A stretch of DNA of 64,000 bases from positions 62,001 through 126,000 of the forward strand of contig JANQGC010000280.1 in assembly GCA_028277515.1 (NCBI GenBank), given 5' to 3'. Below, piece after piece: positions 1-8,310 of this stretch. The notes under the pieces were generated by a model. The model had not been told where the DNA came from and did not search any database. It saw only the letters and a program-made list of their open reading frames with translations. Both the position numbers and the translations under genes were made by a program. Every line of letters starts with the position of its first letter. The stretch's first letter is position 1. Source of the stretch: Anaerolineae bacterium (GTDB taxonomy: Bacteria; Chloroflexota; Anaerolineae; Promineifilales; Promineifilaceae).

Positions 1-2
1 CG

Positions 3-1571
3 CTCATTGAAACCCACGCCATGGATTTACTGCTGGCCTGGCATGCCAAAACCATCAAAAAGTGGATGCGCCAGATTCCTGAGAAGTGGGCAGCCAAAAG
101 CCCCAAAACAAACCTCATGTTTGCCTGGATGTATTTGATGAGCAATAACGTCAGCCAGGCCTTGCCCTATATCGACCATTTGCAAAAAATGTTTGACGCA
201 AACCAGCTTGATGAGACAGAGCCATCCATCAAGGCGGAGTGGCTGGCACTGCAAGCCAATTTGCTCAGCGCCCAAGGGAAGTTAGAGGAGAGTCTGGCAA
301 TCGCCCAACGAGGGTTAGCAATTGTCCCTTTGGGGAATGATTACGTGCGCAGCCTCATTTATAGCGGCCTGGCTGTTACCTATATCCAGCTAAATGATCG
401 AGAACGAGCTATCGAAGCGTACCAAATGTTGATTCAACACGGCCGTCTGTCCGGCAACCTTGTGTCCGAATTGATGGGTATTTCCGGGTTAGGGCTGTTT
501 GCCATGGAACGAGGTGAGCTGCGCTATGCTTTTAAGCTGGCTTCTCAAGGCATTGAAACAGTGGAGCGCTCTGGTATTACCCCGCCGATTAGCGCCGCCG
601 TTTATGGTGAACTGGGGGCCATTTATTATCAATGGTATCAGCTGGAAAAGGCGGAAACTTTTCTGGTACGGTCAGCGCAAGTGAGCAAACTGAGCGGGTT
701 TAGTGATGCCGAAGTATATTATCATGTTTTTTTGTCTCGCATGGTCCAGCTTAAAGGTGATTTGGACACGGGCGCCCAGGAAATTGAATTAGCTGCAAAA
801 GCAAAAAGGGTGGAAGCACCAACAGTCGTTCAAGAAGAGTTAATAGCACAACAAGTGCGTATCGCTCTCGCCCGTAACACGCAGGAGAGTGCGGAGGCCA
901 TTCTCAACCCTTTCGGCTTCTTGTTTCAACCCAAATTAACCATCCCCCCTCTGCCGGCAGAAAGATTATTGAATCGGTCTACAGGCTTGCTTTACAACAG
1001 CGCCTTACGCATTATTTTGCACCGGGCACAAGCGGCAAATGTGTCGGCCGGCCTCCAATTAGCCAATCAATTGCTCAGCGAAGCTCAAAAAAGTCAATTG
1101 GTACCCATTGAAATTGAAACCCTGCTCATTCGCAGCCAGCTTTTGGCTGCTCTCGGTGATAATGCCGCCAGCCGAGCGGATGTGCTGGCTGCCTTAACTT
1201 TGGCAGAACCGGAAGGAGCGATTACCCTGTTTTTAGAAGAGGGTTTTTTCATCGTTAATGTACTGGCAAACCTGGATAATCTTGAGGGGAGGCTACAGGC
1301 GTTTCGCCACACAATATTGGCCACTGCTCCGGCACATCTGCAACCATCAGCCCCAATTGCCACTAATGAGACATTGGTTGAGCCTTTGAGCAGACGCGAG
1401 TTAGAACTCCTACAATTGATTGATAAAGGCCATACCAATCAAGAAATAGCAGAAGCGCTGGTTATTTCCTTACACACTGTTAAAAAACACAGCAGTAATA
1501 TTTATGCCAAATTGGGCGTGCGCAGCCGTACCCAAGCCGTTGCCAGAGCGCGTGAATTACAATTGCTCTGA
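3..1571 (+). CDS. MalT/LuxR-family transcriptional regulator, 3' part (5' end outside window)
   Basis: The frame is open from the first bases of the window (in-frame codons read LIETHAM before the first ATG at 21), so the gene starts upstream and this is its C-terminal part, about 520 residues. The bulk is helical TPR-like repeats, as in the sensor domain of MalT-type large ATP-dependent LuxR regulators. The last ~65 residues form a LuxR HTH: LSRRELELLQLIDKG, then NQEIAEAL and the recognition-helix segment HTVKKHSSNIYAKLGV. The opening sequence matches the usual junction after the NTPase/winged-helix part of MalT proteins, which would lie upstream. It probably activates transcription in response to an unknown ligand. 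The following gene is on the same strand 127 bp downstream and may be a target, but nothing in the sequence proves it. Confidence 0.88.
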   Translation, partial: LIETHAMDLLLAWHAKTIKKWMRQIPEKWAAKSPKTNLMFAWMYLMSNNVSQALPYIDHLQKMFDANQLDETEPSIKAEWLALQANLLSAQGKLEESLAIAQRGLAIVPLGNDYVRSLIYSGLAVTYIQLNDRERAIEAYQMLIQHGRLSGNLVSELMGISGLGLFAMERGELRYAFKLASQGIETVERSGITPPISAAVYGELGAIYYQWYQLEKAETFLVRSAQVSKLSGFSDAEVYYHVFLSRMVQLKGDLDTGAQEIELAAKAKRVEAPTVVQEELIAQQVRIALARNTQESAEAILNPFGFLFQPKLTIPPLPAERLLNRSTGLLYNSALRIILHRAQAANVSAGLQLANQLLSEAQKSQLVPIEIETLLIRSQLLAALGDNAASRADVLAALTLAEPEGAITLFLEEGFFIVNVLANLDNLEGRLQAFRHTILATAPAHLQPSAPIATNETLVEPLSRRELELLQLIDKGHTNQEIAEALVISLHTVKKHSSNIYAKLGVRSRTQAVARARELQLL

Positions 1572-1698
1572 CCATACTACTTTCGAGTAATCTTTTTCTC
1601 CTTTTTGTTCTGCAAAAAATTACACTTTCGCCTGCTGTGGTCGCGGCCGTTTCCTCCTAAAATGAATCTATATTTAGTTACCTTTCAAGGAGAAAATC

Positions 1699-2430
1699 AT
1701 GTCTCAATTAACCGTTTCACACGTTCATTCAGTTGAAAAGACAAGTTCCGATTGGAACCGGTTGTTGAAGCTGGGCGGCATCATGACCTGGATTCAACTC
1801 GGATGTTTACTATTTACATTTATTACCCTCACGATTGTGGGGGGAGAACCAACTACAGCCGAGGAAGCTTTTGCCATGTTGCAAGGAGATCGATTCACCG
1901 GCCTGCTAAGGCTCGACCTGGCAACATTTGTCCTGCTCTCTCTGTTTCCCATTGTCACAGTTGCCCTTTACGCTGCTTTCAGAAAAAGCAGACCCGCCTA
2001 TAGTTTATTCATGTTGGTCTTGGTTTTAACAGGTACTTTATTGGCACTTGCCAATCATTCAGCATTTTCACTGATCTATCTGAGCGATTTACACAGTGCG
2101 GCCGGTACGGCCCTGCAAACCCAATTGTTGGCAGCAGGTGACGCCATCCTTGCCGGCAATATGTGGAACAGCAGTGCCGGTTTCGTGGCCGGACTCTTTA
2201 TGCAAGGTGGTCTTGCTTTCATCTCATACATTATGCTCAGCAGCCAATCGTTCAGCAAGGTAACTGCCATTTCAGGTTTATTGGCTAATGGATTGGACTT
2301 CGTTCATGTTCCCTTGATGTTATTTGCGCCAACCTTGAGCGCGTTCATCTTAGCAATCGGCGGTATTTTTTATCTGATTTGGTTCCCGGCACTCGGCCGC
2401 GATTTGTACCGCTTGGGGAAAGATGAATAA
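1699..2430 (+). CDS. DUF4386-like multi-pass membrane protein
   Basis: 243 residues with about six hydrophobic segments (near residues 28-48, 73-95, 103-125, 155-180, 185-205, 213-235) and a short charged N-terminus. The layout resembles DUF4386-type integral membrane proteins of unknown function; this is a resemblance from general pattern, not a computed match. Start chosen at the ATG preceded by AAGGAG (spacing about 6). It stands alone: the upstream gene is a LuxR-type regulator on the same strand, and more than 300 bases of mostly non-coding DNA follow. A regulator-target relationship with the LuxR protein is possible but only inferred from adjacency. Confidence 0.7.
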   Translation: MSQLTVSHVHSVEKTSSDWNRLLKLGGIMTWIQLGCLLFTFITLTIVGGEPTTAEEAFAMLQGDRFTGLLRLDLATFVLLSLFPIVTVALYAAFRKSRPAYSLFMLVLVLTGTLLALANHSAFSLIYLSDLHSAAGTALQTQLLAAGDAILAGNMWNSSAGFVAGLFMQGGLAFISYIMLSSQSFSKVTAISGLLANGLDFVHVPLMLFAPTLSAFILAIGGIFYLIWFPALGRDLYRLGKDE

Positions 2431-2739
2431 GATTTGTATGGTTCACATTCAAACAAAAGGACAAGTTGATAAAGTCGTTGACTAACAGAAATCCGCACAG
2501 CCTAAAAAGCCATTATGTCAAAAGAGATAATGGCTGTAACCCCGCTTGAGATGCTTTTGCAGAGGAAATGCCGGCTTCATTTCTAGTCCGTTGCTATGGG
2601 GGCAAGCTCCAAATTGAAAAAGGAACTTTTTGAATTTGTTGATCATATAGATTATGATCTGGATCAATATTACTATAAGGTGACGTGTTCATGAAAACGA
2701 GAGGTATGGTTTATACTTACAGATGAAACAAGGAAGCTC
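2431..2739. other. Intergenic stretch with decayed coding sequence
   Basis: About 310 bases without an intact gene. The reading frame that enters the short ORF at 2740 can be followed upstream through the peptide REVWFILTDETRKL and, beyond a stop, a stretch beginning SKLKKELFEFVDHIDYD. This looks like residual coding sequence interrupted by stops rather than a promoter-only region. I cannot assign the upstream piece to a family with confidence. Confidence 0.35.
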
Positions 2740-2844
2740 ATGGACACAGATACGCGTTGGATTCAACGATTTCATCATTATAATAAAGCACTAGGTCAGC
2801 TTGGAAATGCAGTCAGGATGTCTACGGAAAACAACAAAAAATGA
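2740..2844 (+). pseudogene. Remnant of an HI0074-family nucleotidyltransferase-substrate-binding protein
   Basis: A 34-codon ORF beginning MDTDTRWIQRFHHYNKALGQ. This is the characteristic N-terminus of HI0074-type proteins (the partner of MNT-type nucleotidyltransferases), whose full length is usually about 130-140 residues. It stops after ENNKK, and its TGA overlaps the ATG of the next gene (ATGA). Only the first quarter of the family remains, so it is almost surely non-functional as an HI0074 protein, though the overlap could still couple translation to the downstream lipoprotein gene. The family assignment rests on the WIQRF..KAL..L pattern recalled from the family. Confidence 0.5.
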
Positions 2845-4193
2845 AGCGATTTTATTTTCTGATGAGTAATTTCTTTCTATTGGTCTTAATCCTTCTCTTG
2901 AATTCCTGTGGCGGCGCTTCGGAGCAGGTAGTGGGAAGTTCAACGGCCGATGATGCGCAAACCGGGGCCGATGACTCAGCACAAGAGTCGCCGCCCACAG
3001 AAAATGACGAGCCAGCAACAGAGCTTTCCGGTGAGCCTATAAAAATTGGTGGATTAGCGCCACTCTCCGCACCCGGAACGGTCGTGGCCGGCGAAGCGAT
3101 GCGTGATGCCATGCTCATCGCCGCCGAAGAAATAAATGATGCTGGTGGCATTCTTGGCCGACCGCTCGAATTAATTATTGTAGATACGGAAGGGCTGCCA
3201 GAACGCGGAGCTGCCGTGATGGAGCTGTTGATCAACCAGGAGAATGTTGTTGCGGTCGGCGGTGGCTTTCATACGTCAGTGGCCATTGCGGCCAAGGATA
3301 TTGCCCATGAGAATGGGATCCCGGTCGTTTTTGCTGAACCCTGGGGAGACACGGTCACCGGGGACATGCAGCGCGAGATATTTCGTATAGCACCGCTAAA
3401 TTCTGAGGTTTCGGCCGTCGATGTGAGTTTTGTCAGCAGCTTGCCGGGAATCGAGAAGGTGGTCATTGTCACTGAGAACACCGATTTCGGTATTCCCGCA
3501 GCGGATAACACGACCAACGGCCTGGCGGAAGCAGGCATCGAAGCAGTGACCTTTGGGGTCGATATCGGCACCCAGGATTTTGCCGGAATTATGGAGCGTG
3601 TGAAGGCTGAACAACCGGATCTTATTATCGTCTACCCGACAGGAGAGTCGGCATATAACTTCCAACAGCAAGCGGCCGATGCCGGCATCGGGCCGCAAGA
3701 GTTGCCCATGCTTTGTGGCCAGGAATCGCTGGAAAGTCAAGCCTTCTGGCAAAACGTGCCGGACGGCAATTACTGCTTTATGCGCCGGGTTGGGCTACCG
3801 GTGGAGTTATACAATGATGTAGCAACTTCCTTTGTGGCTGAATACAGTGAGCGCACCGGCAAACAATCGGCCGAATCCTGGGCATTGGAATCATATGACG
3901 CGATCAAAATTATCGCCCAGGCCATTGAGGAAGTGGGCAGCACCAATGCGGATGACCTCATAACCACCCTGGAAAGCATTACCTATGTCGGGACCCTGGG
4001 CACTATCACCTTTCCCTATGGTGAGAACAATCTCCCGGCCGACAACGGTTTGGAAGATAAATGGTGGCATCAATTCCCGGACCCGGCAATCACCATTGTC
4101 CAGTACCAGGAAACGGGACAAAATTCTATTGACTCCCCGGTTGTCTATCCGGAAAGTTTCCAGACGGGCGAAGCGATCATACCGGGTCGGTAA
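2841..4193 (+). CDS. Branched-chain amino acid/amide-type ABC transporter substrate-binding lipoprotein (LivJ/LivK family)
   Basis: 450 residues. N-terminal signal with lipobox LNSC-GG (Cys near residue 23), so it is lipid-anchored on the outer face of the membrane. An acidic, Ser/Thr-rich linker follows (to about residue 60), then a type-I periplasmic binding protein fold opening IKIGGLAPLSAPGT and AAEEINDAGGILGRPLELI, typical of the Peripla_BP_6 family. It captures the solute and passes it to the permeases encoded just downstream. Substrate is unknown: this family binds branched-chain amino acids, amides, urea and aromatic acids. No good Shine-Dalgarno precedes 2841; an internal ATG at 2862 would still leave a signal peptide. 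It heads a five-gene importer operon. Confidence 0.9.
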   Translation: MKRFYFLMSNFFLLVLILLLNSCGGASEQVVGSSTADDAQTGADDSAQESPPTENDEPATELSGEPIKIGGLAPLSAPGTVVAGEAMRDAMLIAAEEINDAGGILGRPLELIIVDTEGLPERGAAVMELLINQENVVAVGGGFHTSVAIAAKDIAHENGIPVVFAEPWGDTVTGDMQREIFRIAPLNSEVSAVDVSFVSSLPGIEKVVIVTENTDFGIPAADNTTNGLAEAGIEAVTFGVDIGTQDFAGIMERVKAEQPDLIIVYPTGESAYNFQQQAADAGIGPQELPMLCGQESLESQAFWQNVPDGNYCFMRRVGLPVELYNDVATSFVAEYSERTGKQSAESWALESYDAIKIIAQAIEEVGSTNADDLITTLESITYVGTLGTITFPYGENNLPADNGLEDKWWHQFPDPAITIVQYQETGQNSIDSPVVYPESFQTGEAIIPGR

Positions 4194-4289
4194 CTTCAAT
4201 TGGTCTATCCAGCCAAAGACCGTTATCTTTGGCGCATGAAACTCCTCTCAAGCAACGGTTGCTCCCTAGCATCCTGGCGGGATTCCTAG

Positions 4290-5516
4290 ATGGAATATAG
4301 TTCTACCTTTTTCCTAACCCTCCTTTGGATACTATTCTGGGGTGCTATTGGCCTGGCAATCACACCACGCATTTATCTACGCCGTGATAAAGATGTCAAC
4401 CACGCAGGATTGATGGGTGGGATCGCCGGTGGGGCGTTGGGACCAATTGGCCTGCTGCTCTTATGGTTTTTTGCCCCCAGCTACCGGAAACGGTTTATCT
4501 TGATTCCGGGGATAATCATCCTCTTTATCATCTCATTAGCCTTTGCCAGAGCCGATCCGGACAATCTGTGCGTCACCAGCAGCAGTTTTGTCATTTCCCA
4601 ATTGACCAATGGCATCATCATTGGTGTCATCTACTGTTTGATTGCGCTGGGTTTAACTCTCATTTTTTCCATTTTGGGCATTGTCAGCTTTGCGCATGGT
4701 GAATTTTACATGGTCGGCGGCATGATCGCTTACTTCATGACCACGGTGTGGTTCCCGGATACCAATCCCTTCCTGGCCATTGTCGCAGCCTGCATTGGAA
4801 CCTTTTTGATCGGCTTTGTTTTTGAACGGATTTTCTTGCAGCCCATGTACAGCGGTGAAGTAGAACGGCCGGGAGAGTATGCCATTTTGGTGACTTTCGG
4901 CCTGGCTTTCTTTTTGCAATATTTCGTCCAGGCCACCGCCGGAGCCAGCCCGGTGAAAGCAGCGCGTTACTTCGACTTCCCGCAAATCGAAGGCGCAGTG
5001 ATTCGCACAACGGCCGGAAATTTAACCTTATTTGATATCATTTCCATCCCCAATCCACGTTTCACAGCGGCCCTGGTGGCGATTTTGATGCTGCTTGTAC
5101 TCATGCTGTTTCTCTATCGCACCTGGACTGGCAAGGCGCTGCGGGCCGTCAGCGAAGATAGACAGGCTGCGGCCATCGCCGGAATTAATACGAAGAAGAT
5201 GAATACCCTGGCTTTTGGCCTGGGAAGCATGTTGGCCGGACTCAGTGGGGCGCTGCTGGTTCAGGTTTTCTCCTGGCTGCCCCAGGTCGGCGTGACCGCT
5301 TCAACGCGCTCCTTTGTCATCATTGTCCTGGGCGGAATGGGTTCGCTGCCCGGCGCTTTCATTGGGGGGTTAATGGTTGGTTTGTTTGAAGCCATCGGCA
5401 CAGGCTGTATTCCCGATCCTACCCGCGCTGCCTCCTATATACCGGCCTATGGCATGATCGTGCTGACATTGGTTCTCTTGTTAAAACCAACCGGTTTGTT
5501 CGGCAGGGAATTATGA
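4290..5516 (+). CDS. Branched-chain amino acid-type ABC transporter permease, LivH family, with N-terminal extension
   Basis: 408 residues, against about 290-310 for ordinary LivH. The LivH core starts near residue 100 (QLTNGIIIGVIYCLIALGLT, then FGIL-like and SFAHGEFYM), with the usual C-terminal FVIIVLGGMGSLPGAFIGG motif that contacts the ATPase. Before it are about 100 extra residues holding two or three membrane segments, the first near residues 5-25 and another near 70-90, joined by a short basic loop. The extension is not part of the classic permease. The stop codon overlaps the start of the next gene by 4 bp (ATGA), indicating translational coupling. Confidence 0.9.
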   Translation: MEYSSTFFLTLLWILFWGAIGLAITPRIYLRRDKDVNHAGLMGGIAGGALGPIGLLLLWFFAPSYRKRFILIPGIIILFIISLAFARADPDNLCVTSSSFVISQLTNGIIIGVIYCLIALGLTLIFSILGIVSFAHGEFYMVGGMIAYFMTTVWFPDTNPFLAIVAACIGTFLIGFVFERIFLQPMYSGEVERPGEYAILVTFGLAFFLQYFVQATAGASPVKAARYFDFPQIEGAVIRTTAGNLTLFDIISIPNPRFTAALVAILMLLVLMLFLYRTWTGKALRAVSEDRQAAAIAGINTKKMNTLAFGLGSMLAGLSGALLVQVFSWLPQVGVTASTRSFVIIVLGGMGSLPGAFIGGLMVGLFEAIGTGCIPDPTRAASYIPAYGMIVLTLVLLLKPTGLFGREL

Positions 5517-6736
5517 AACGGCAAAATATTCCGCGAATAGCCGGGCTTTTCACCATTCTGTTCTTACTGCTGTTTCCGTTTATCTATCGCGCTGCGGATT
5601 ACGATTTCATCATGCATTTATGGATCACCGCCTTCTTTTACGCGATTTTGGCCTCTAGCTGGTCCCTCTTAGCGGGATATGCCGGTCAGTTCTCCTTCGC
5701 CCACATGGCCTTCATGGCTATTGGAGCTTATACGGCCGCCTTGTACGGCAACTACATCCGCTTTTCCTCGGCCCCAACGCGTAGTTGTACAGAGTTTCCA
5801 ATCGGCGGACAGTGGCTGATCCTATTAAACCCAACCGGCGTCACCGCTTCCGTGCAAAATTGCCTCGAATCAGTCCAACAGACCTTGCCGGCAGGGACCG
5901 TGATCAGCCAACCGTCCATTCTTTTCGGCGTTCTTTTGGGCGTAACGGTTGGAGCTGTCTTTGGTTTTCTCGTCGGTTATTTAGTCCTGCGCCTGCGCAG
6001 CGTTTACCTGGCGCTTTTTACCCTTGGCTTCGCCGAAATCCTGCGCGCGGTGATCAGCGCCGAAATTGATATTACACATGGACAGGCCGGGTTGGAGCTG
6101 CTCCCTTTATTCCAACAGGGCATCCTGGGCTTCGATGCCACCAACAAGATTCCCCCTTACTATGCCATGCTTCTGCTCTTGCTGCTCTGCCTGTTTATCA
6201 TGTTGCGCTTGGTTTCCACACGCTTTGGTCTCTTTATTCAGGCGATACGCGAAGACGAGGAAGCCGCTGCTTCCCTGGGTGTGAACACGGTACGTTACAA
6301 AGTGCTTGTCTTCACCATCACAGCCATGATGGCCGCCGCTGCCGGGGCGGTATCAGCTCATTATATTGGGATCATCACGCCCAATATCTTCATTATCTTG
6401 CAGATGAGCCTCATTCTGGCCATGGCCGTCATCGGCGGGTTAGAGAGCGTTGTCGGCTCGGCTATCGGGGCAGTCATCATTATTTTCATCTTAGAATTTC
6501 TGCGGACGAGCTTCTCGGTTGGACCGGTTGAAGTCGATATGACCCTGTGGCGCTATGTTTTCTTTGGCGCAATCTTGATGTTGACGCTGCGCTTCCGGCG
6601 CAACGGTTTGATCGCGCCAATGTTGGACTGGTTTAACCAGGCGGGGGTGAAGGAAGAAACGATTGCACCACGCAGAAACCAAACCATTCAGGGAAAAGAA
6701 GCAATGATTGAAAGGGAGGGAGCGGCCGATGATTGA
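5513..6736 (+). CDS. Branched-chain amino acid-type ABC transporter permease, LivM family
   Basis: 407 residues with about ten membrane segments. LivM hallmarks include SWSLLAGYAGQFSFAHMAF near residue 45 and AMAVIGGLESVVGSAIG near residue 305 (the EAA-like coupling loop). Between the early helices there is an extra-cytoplasmic insertion of about 50 residues with two cysteines (RSCTEF and QNCLESV) that could form a disulfide. It pairs with the LivH-type subunit to form the channel. The gene overlaps its upstream partner by 4 bp and the next ATPase gene by 8 bp, so all members are probably co-translated. Confidence 0.9.
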   Translation: MKRQNIPRIAGLFTILFLLLFPFIYRAADYDFIMHLWITAFFYAILASSWSLLAGYAGQFSFAHMAFMAIGAYTAALYGNYIRFSSAPTRSCTEFPIGGQWLILLNPTGVTASVQNCLESVQQTLPAGTVISQPSILFGVLLGVTVGAVFGFLVGYLVLRLRSVYLALFTLGFAEILRAVISAEIDITHGQAGLELLPLFQQGILGFDATNKIPPYYAMLLLLLLCLFIMLRLVSTRFGLFIQAIREDEEAAASLGVNTVRYKVLVFTITAMMAAAAGAVSAHYIGIITPNIFIILQMSLILAMAVIGGLESVVGSAIGAVIIIFILEFLRTSFSVGPVEVDMTLWRYVFFGAILMLTLRFRRNGLIAPMLDWFNQAGVKEETIAPRRNQTIQGKEAMIEREGAADD

Positions 6737-7448
6737 GTTAAGAGTAAATAATCTCTCCAAAAATTTTGGCCGGCTGCAAGCCCTGCAAAATGTTACATTT
6801 GAAGTTAACGGAGCGGAACTGATCGGTTTGATTGGCCCCAATGGAGCGGGCAAAACCACCCTGACCAATATTCTGGATGGCGCCTTTAATCCTTCCAGCG
6901 GTACGATCTATCTCAATGACCGGCGTATCGACGCCAGGCCATCCTATGATGTGGCCAAAGCCGGGCTGGTCCGCACGTTTCAAGTCACTCGCTCTTTCCG
7001 GCGCATGACGGTGCTGGAAAATCTTTACGTGCCCGCCCTGGCGATCAACCGCACGGCTCGCAAGCATGATTTTGAGGAAAAAGCGCGGGAGATCTTAGAT
7101 TTACTGACGCTCGATCATCTGCGCCATGAATACGGCCGTGCCTTATCGGGAGGCCAGCAAAAATTATTAGAACTAGGCCGCCTGCTCATGCTTGACCCGC
7201 AAATCATTATCCTGGATGAGCCATTTGCCGGTGTCCATCCCAATTTGATGGCGGTTATCTATCAATATATCTATCGTGTGAACGAAGAGGGTATAGCGAT
7301 CATTATCATCAGCCATAACATGGATACCATCTTCACCCTTAGCAGGCGTCTCCTGGTCTTGAAATTTGGCAAACTGATTGCCGATGGCGATCCCGCTCAA
7401 GTAAAAACAGATCCGGCCGTCATTGAGGCTTATCTTGGCCATGAATAA
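6729..7448 (+). CDS. ABC transporter ATP-binding protein, LivG family
   Basis: About 239 residues from the chosen ATG. Walker A GPNGAGKTT near residue 35, signature LSGGQQKLLELGRLL near 145, Walker B IIILDEPFAGVHP near 165, and switch His in IIISHNM near 200. The Liv-family insertion after Walker A (NILDGAFNPSSGTIYL and GLVRTFQVTRSF) marks it as LivG rather than LivF. Start: a TTG further upstream (6708) is open, but the ATG at 6729 has GGGAGGG eight bases before it and begins the conserved domain, so it is preferred. It energises the importer together with the next gene. Confidence 0.92.
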   Translation: MIELRVNNLSKNFGRLQALQNVTFEVNGAELIGLIGPNGAGKTTLTNILDGAFNPSSGTIYLNDRRIDARPSYDVAKAGLVRTFQVTRSFRRMTVLENLYVPALAINRTARKHDFEEKAREILDLLTLDHLRHEYGRALSGGQQKLLELGRLLMLDPQIIILDEPFAGVHPNLMAVIYQYIYRVNEEGIAIIIISHNMDTIFTLSRRLLVLKFGKLIADGDPAQVKTDPAVIEAYLGHE

Positions 7449-7467
7449 CCGGGTAAGGAACAACCAG

Positions 7468-8187
7468 ATGGAGGATGAGAACATTTTTTTGGAGATCAAA
7501 CATCTTTGTGTTGGCTATTATAAAGATTTGAATATTTTGCAAGACGTCAACCTGGAAATCGAGCAAAGGAAAATTACCACGATCCTGGGGGCCAATGGGG
7601 TGGGGAAGTCGACTGCTCTGAAGGCGATATATGGTTTACTTGAACCGAACGAGGGGGACATCCTTTTAGAAGGCAAAAGCATTCTCGCCATCCCGGTCCA
7701 CGAAAGGTTAACAGTGGGCCTTGCTTATATCCCGCAGCAGCTCAGTATATTCCGCCACATGTCAGTCGAGGAAAACCTGGAAGTGGGGGCCTGGTCCTAC
7801 CGCCGGGACAAGAAACGGCTGCGGCGTAAGCTGGAAGAAAACTACGAACGCTTTCCGGTATTGCGCGAGAAAAGGAAGCAAAGGACCGGCGAATTATCCG
7901 GCGGACAGCAGCGCATGGTGGAAATCGGCCGTACATTGATGACCGACCCCAGAGTGATACTGGTTGATGAACCGACCGCCGGCCTGGCCAAACTGCCTTC
8001 ACAGGAGATTTACCAGATGTTGGCTGATTTACGAGACCGTGAGGGGATCACCATTTTGCTGGTTGACCAGGAAATACGCCATGCGCTGAAAATCGCCGAT
8101 TATGTCTATGTTCTGGAATTAGGCCGTAACAAGATCCAGGGTCAGGTGCAAGAATTTCAAAACTTAGAGAAAGCCTTTTGGGTTTGA
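7468..8187 (+). CDS. ABC transporter ATP-binding protein, LivF family
   Basis: About 239 residues. Walker A GANGVGKST, signature ELSGGQQRMVEIGRTL, Walker B VILVDEPTAGLA. The LivF features YIPQQLSIFRHMSVEENL and a short C-terminus are present. The usual 'LVEQN' switch segment reads ILLVDQEIRHAL, a mild departure. Start: ATG at 7441 overlaps the upstream gene, but 7468 has AAGGA eight bases upstream and was chosen. This is the last gene of the importer operon. I see no clear terminator after it; a hairpin-rich dispersed repeat follows at 8234-8289. Confidence 0.9.
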   Translation: MEDENIFLEIKHLCVGYYKDLNILQDVNLEIEQRKITTILGANGVGKSTALKAIYGLLEPNEGDILLEGKSILAIPVHERLTVGLAYIPQQLSIFRHMSVEENLEVGAWSYRRDKKRLRRKLEENYERFPVLREKRKQRTGELSGGQQRMVEIGRTLMTDPRVILVDEPTAGLAKLPSQEIYQMLADLRDREGITILLVDQEIRHALKIADYVYVLELGRNKIQGQVQEFQNLEKAFWV

Positions 8188-8233
8188 GGATTTAATATAT
8201 CTGATATGATTGCCAGTCCATTTTGGATTGGTA

Positions 8234-8289
8234 ATGTAGAACAACCTTTCCAGGTTGTTCAGCCGCAAGCTGGAAAGCTCACGCTACAT
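8234..8289 (-). repeat. Dispersed double-hairpin repeat, copy A (MITE/REP-like)
   Basis: 56 bp bounded by 6-bp inverted ends ATGTAG and CTACAT. Inside are two hairpins: AACAACCT-TTCC-AGGTTGTT (8240-8259) and AGCT-GGAA-AGCT (8268-8279), joined by CAGCCGCA. Related copies lie at 50159-50283 and, with different stems but the same architecture, at 55626-55682. All sit between genes. It lies directly upstream of the secreted-protein gene at 8311; an ORF start at 8206 would translate through it, which argues for the later start. Confidence 0.75.
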
Positions 8290-8310
8290 TGTTATATGCA
8301 GGTACAGAGT

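Noticed and set aside
8206..8310. Upstream ATG extending the secreted-protein gene
   Set aside because: The extension reads through the double-hairpin repeat and puts residues before a clear signal peptide at 8311.
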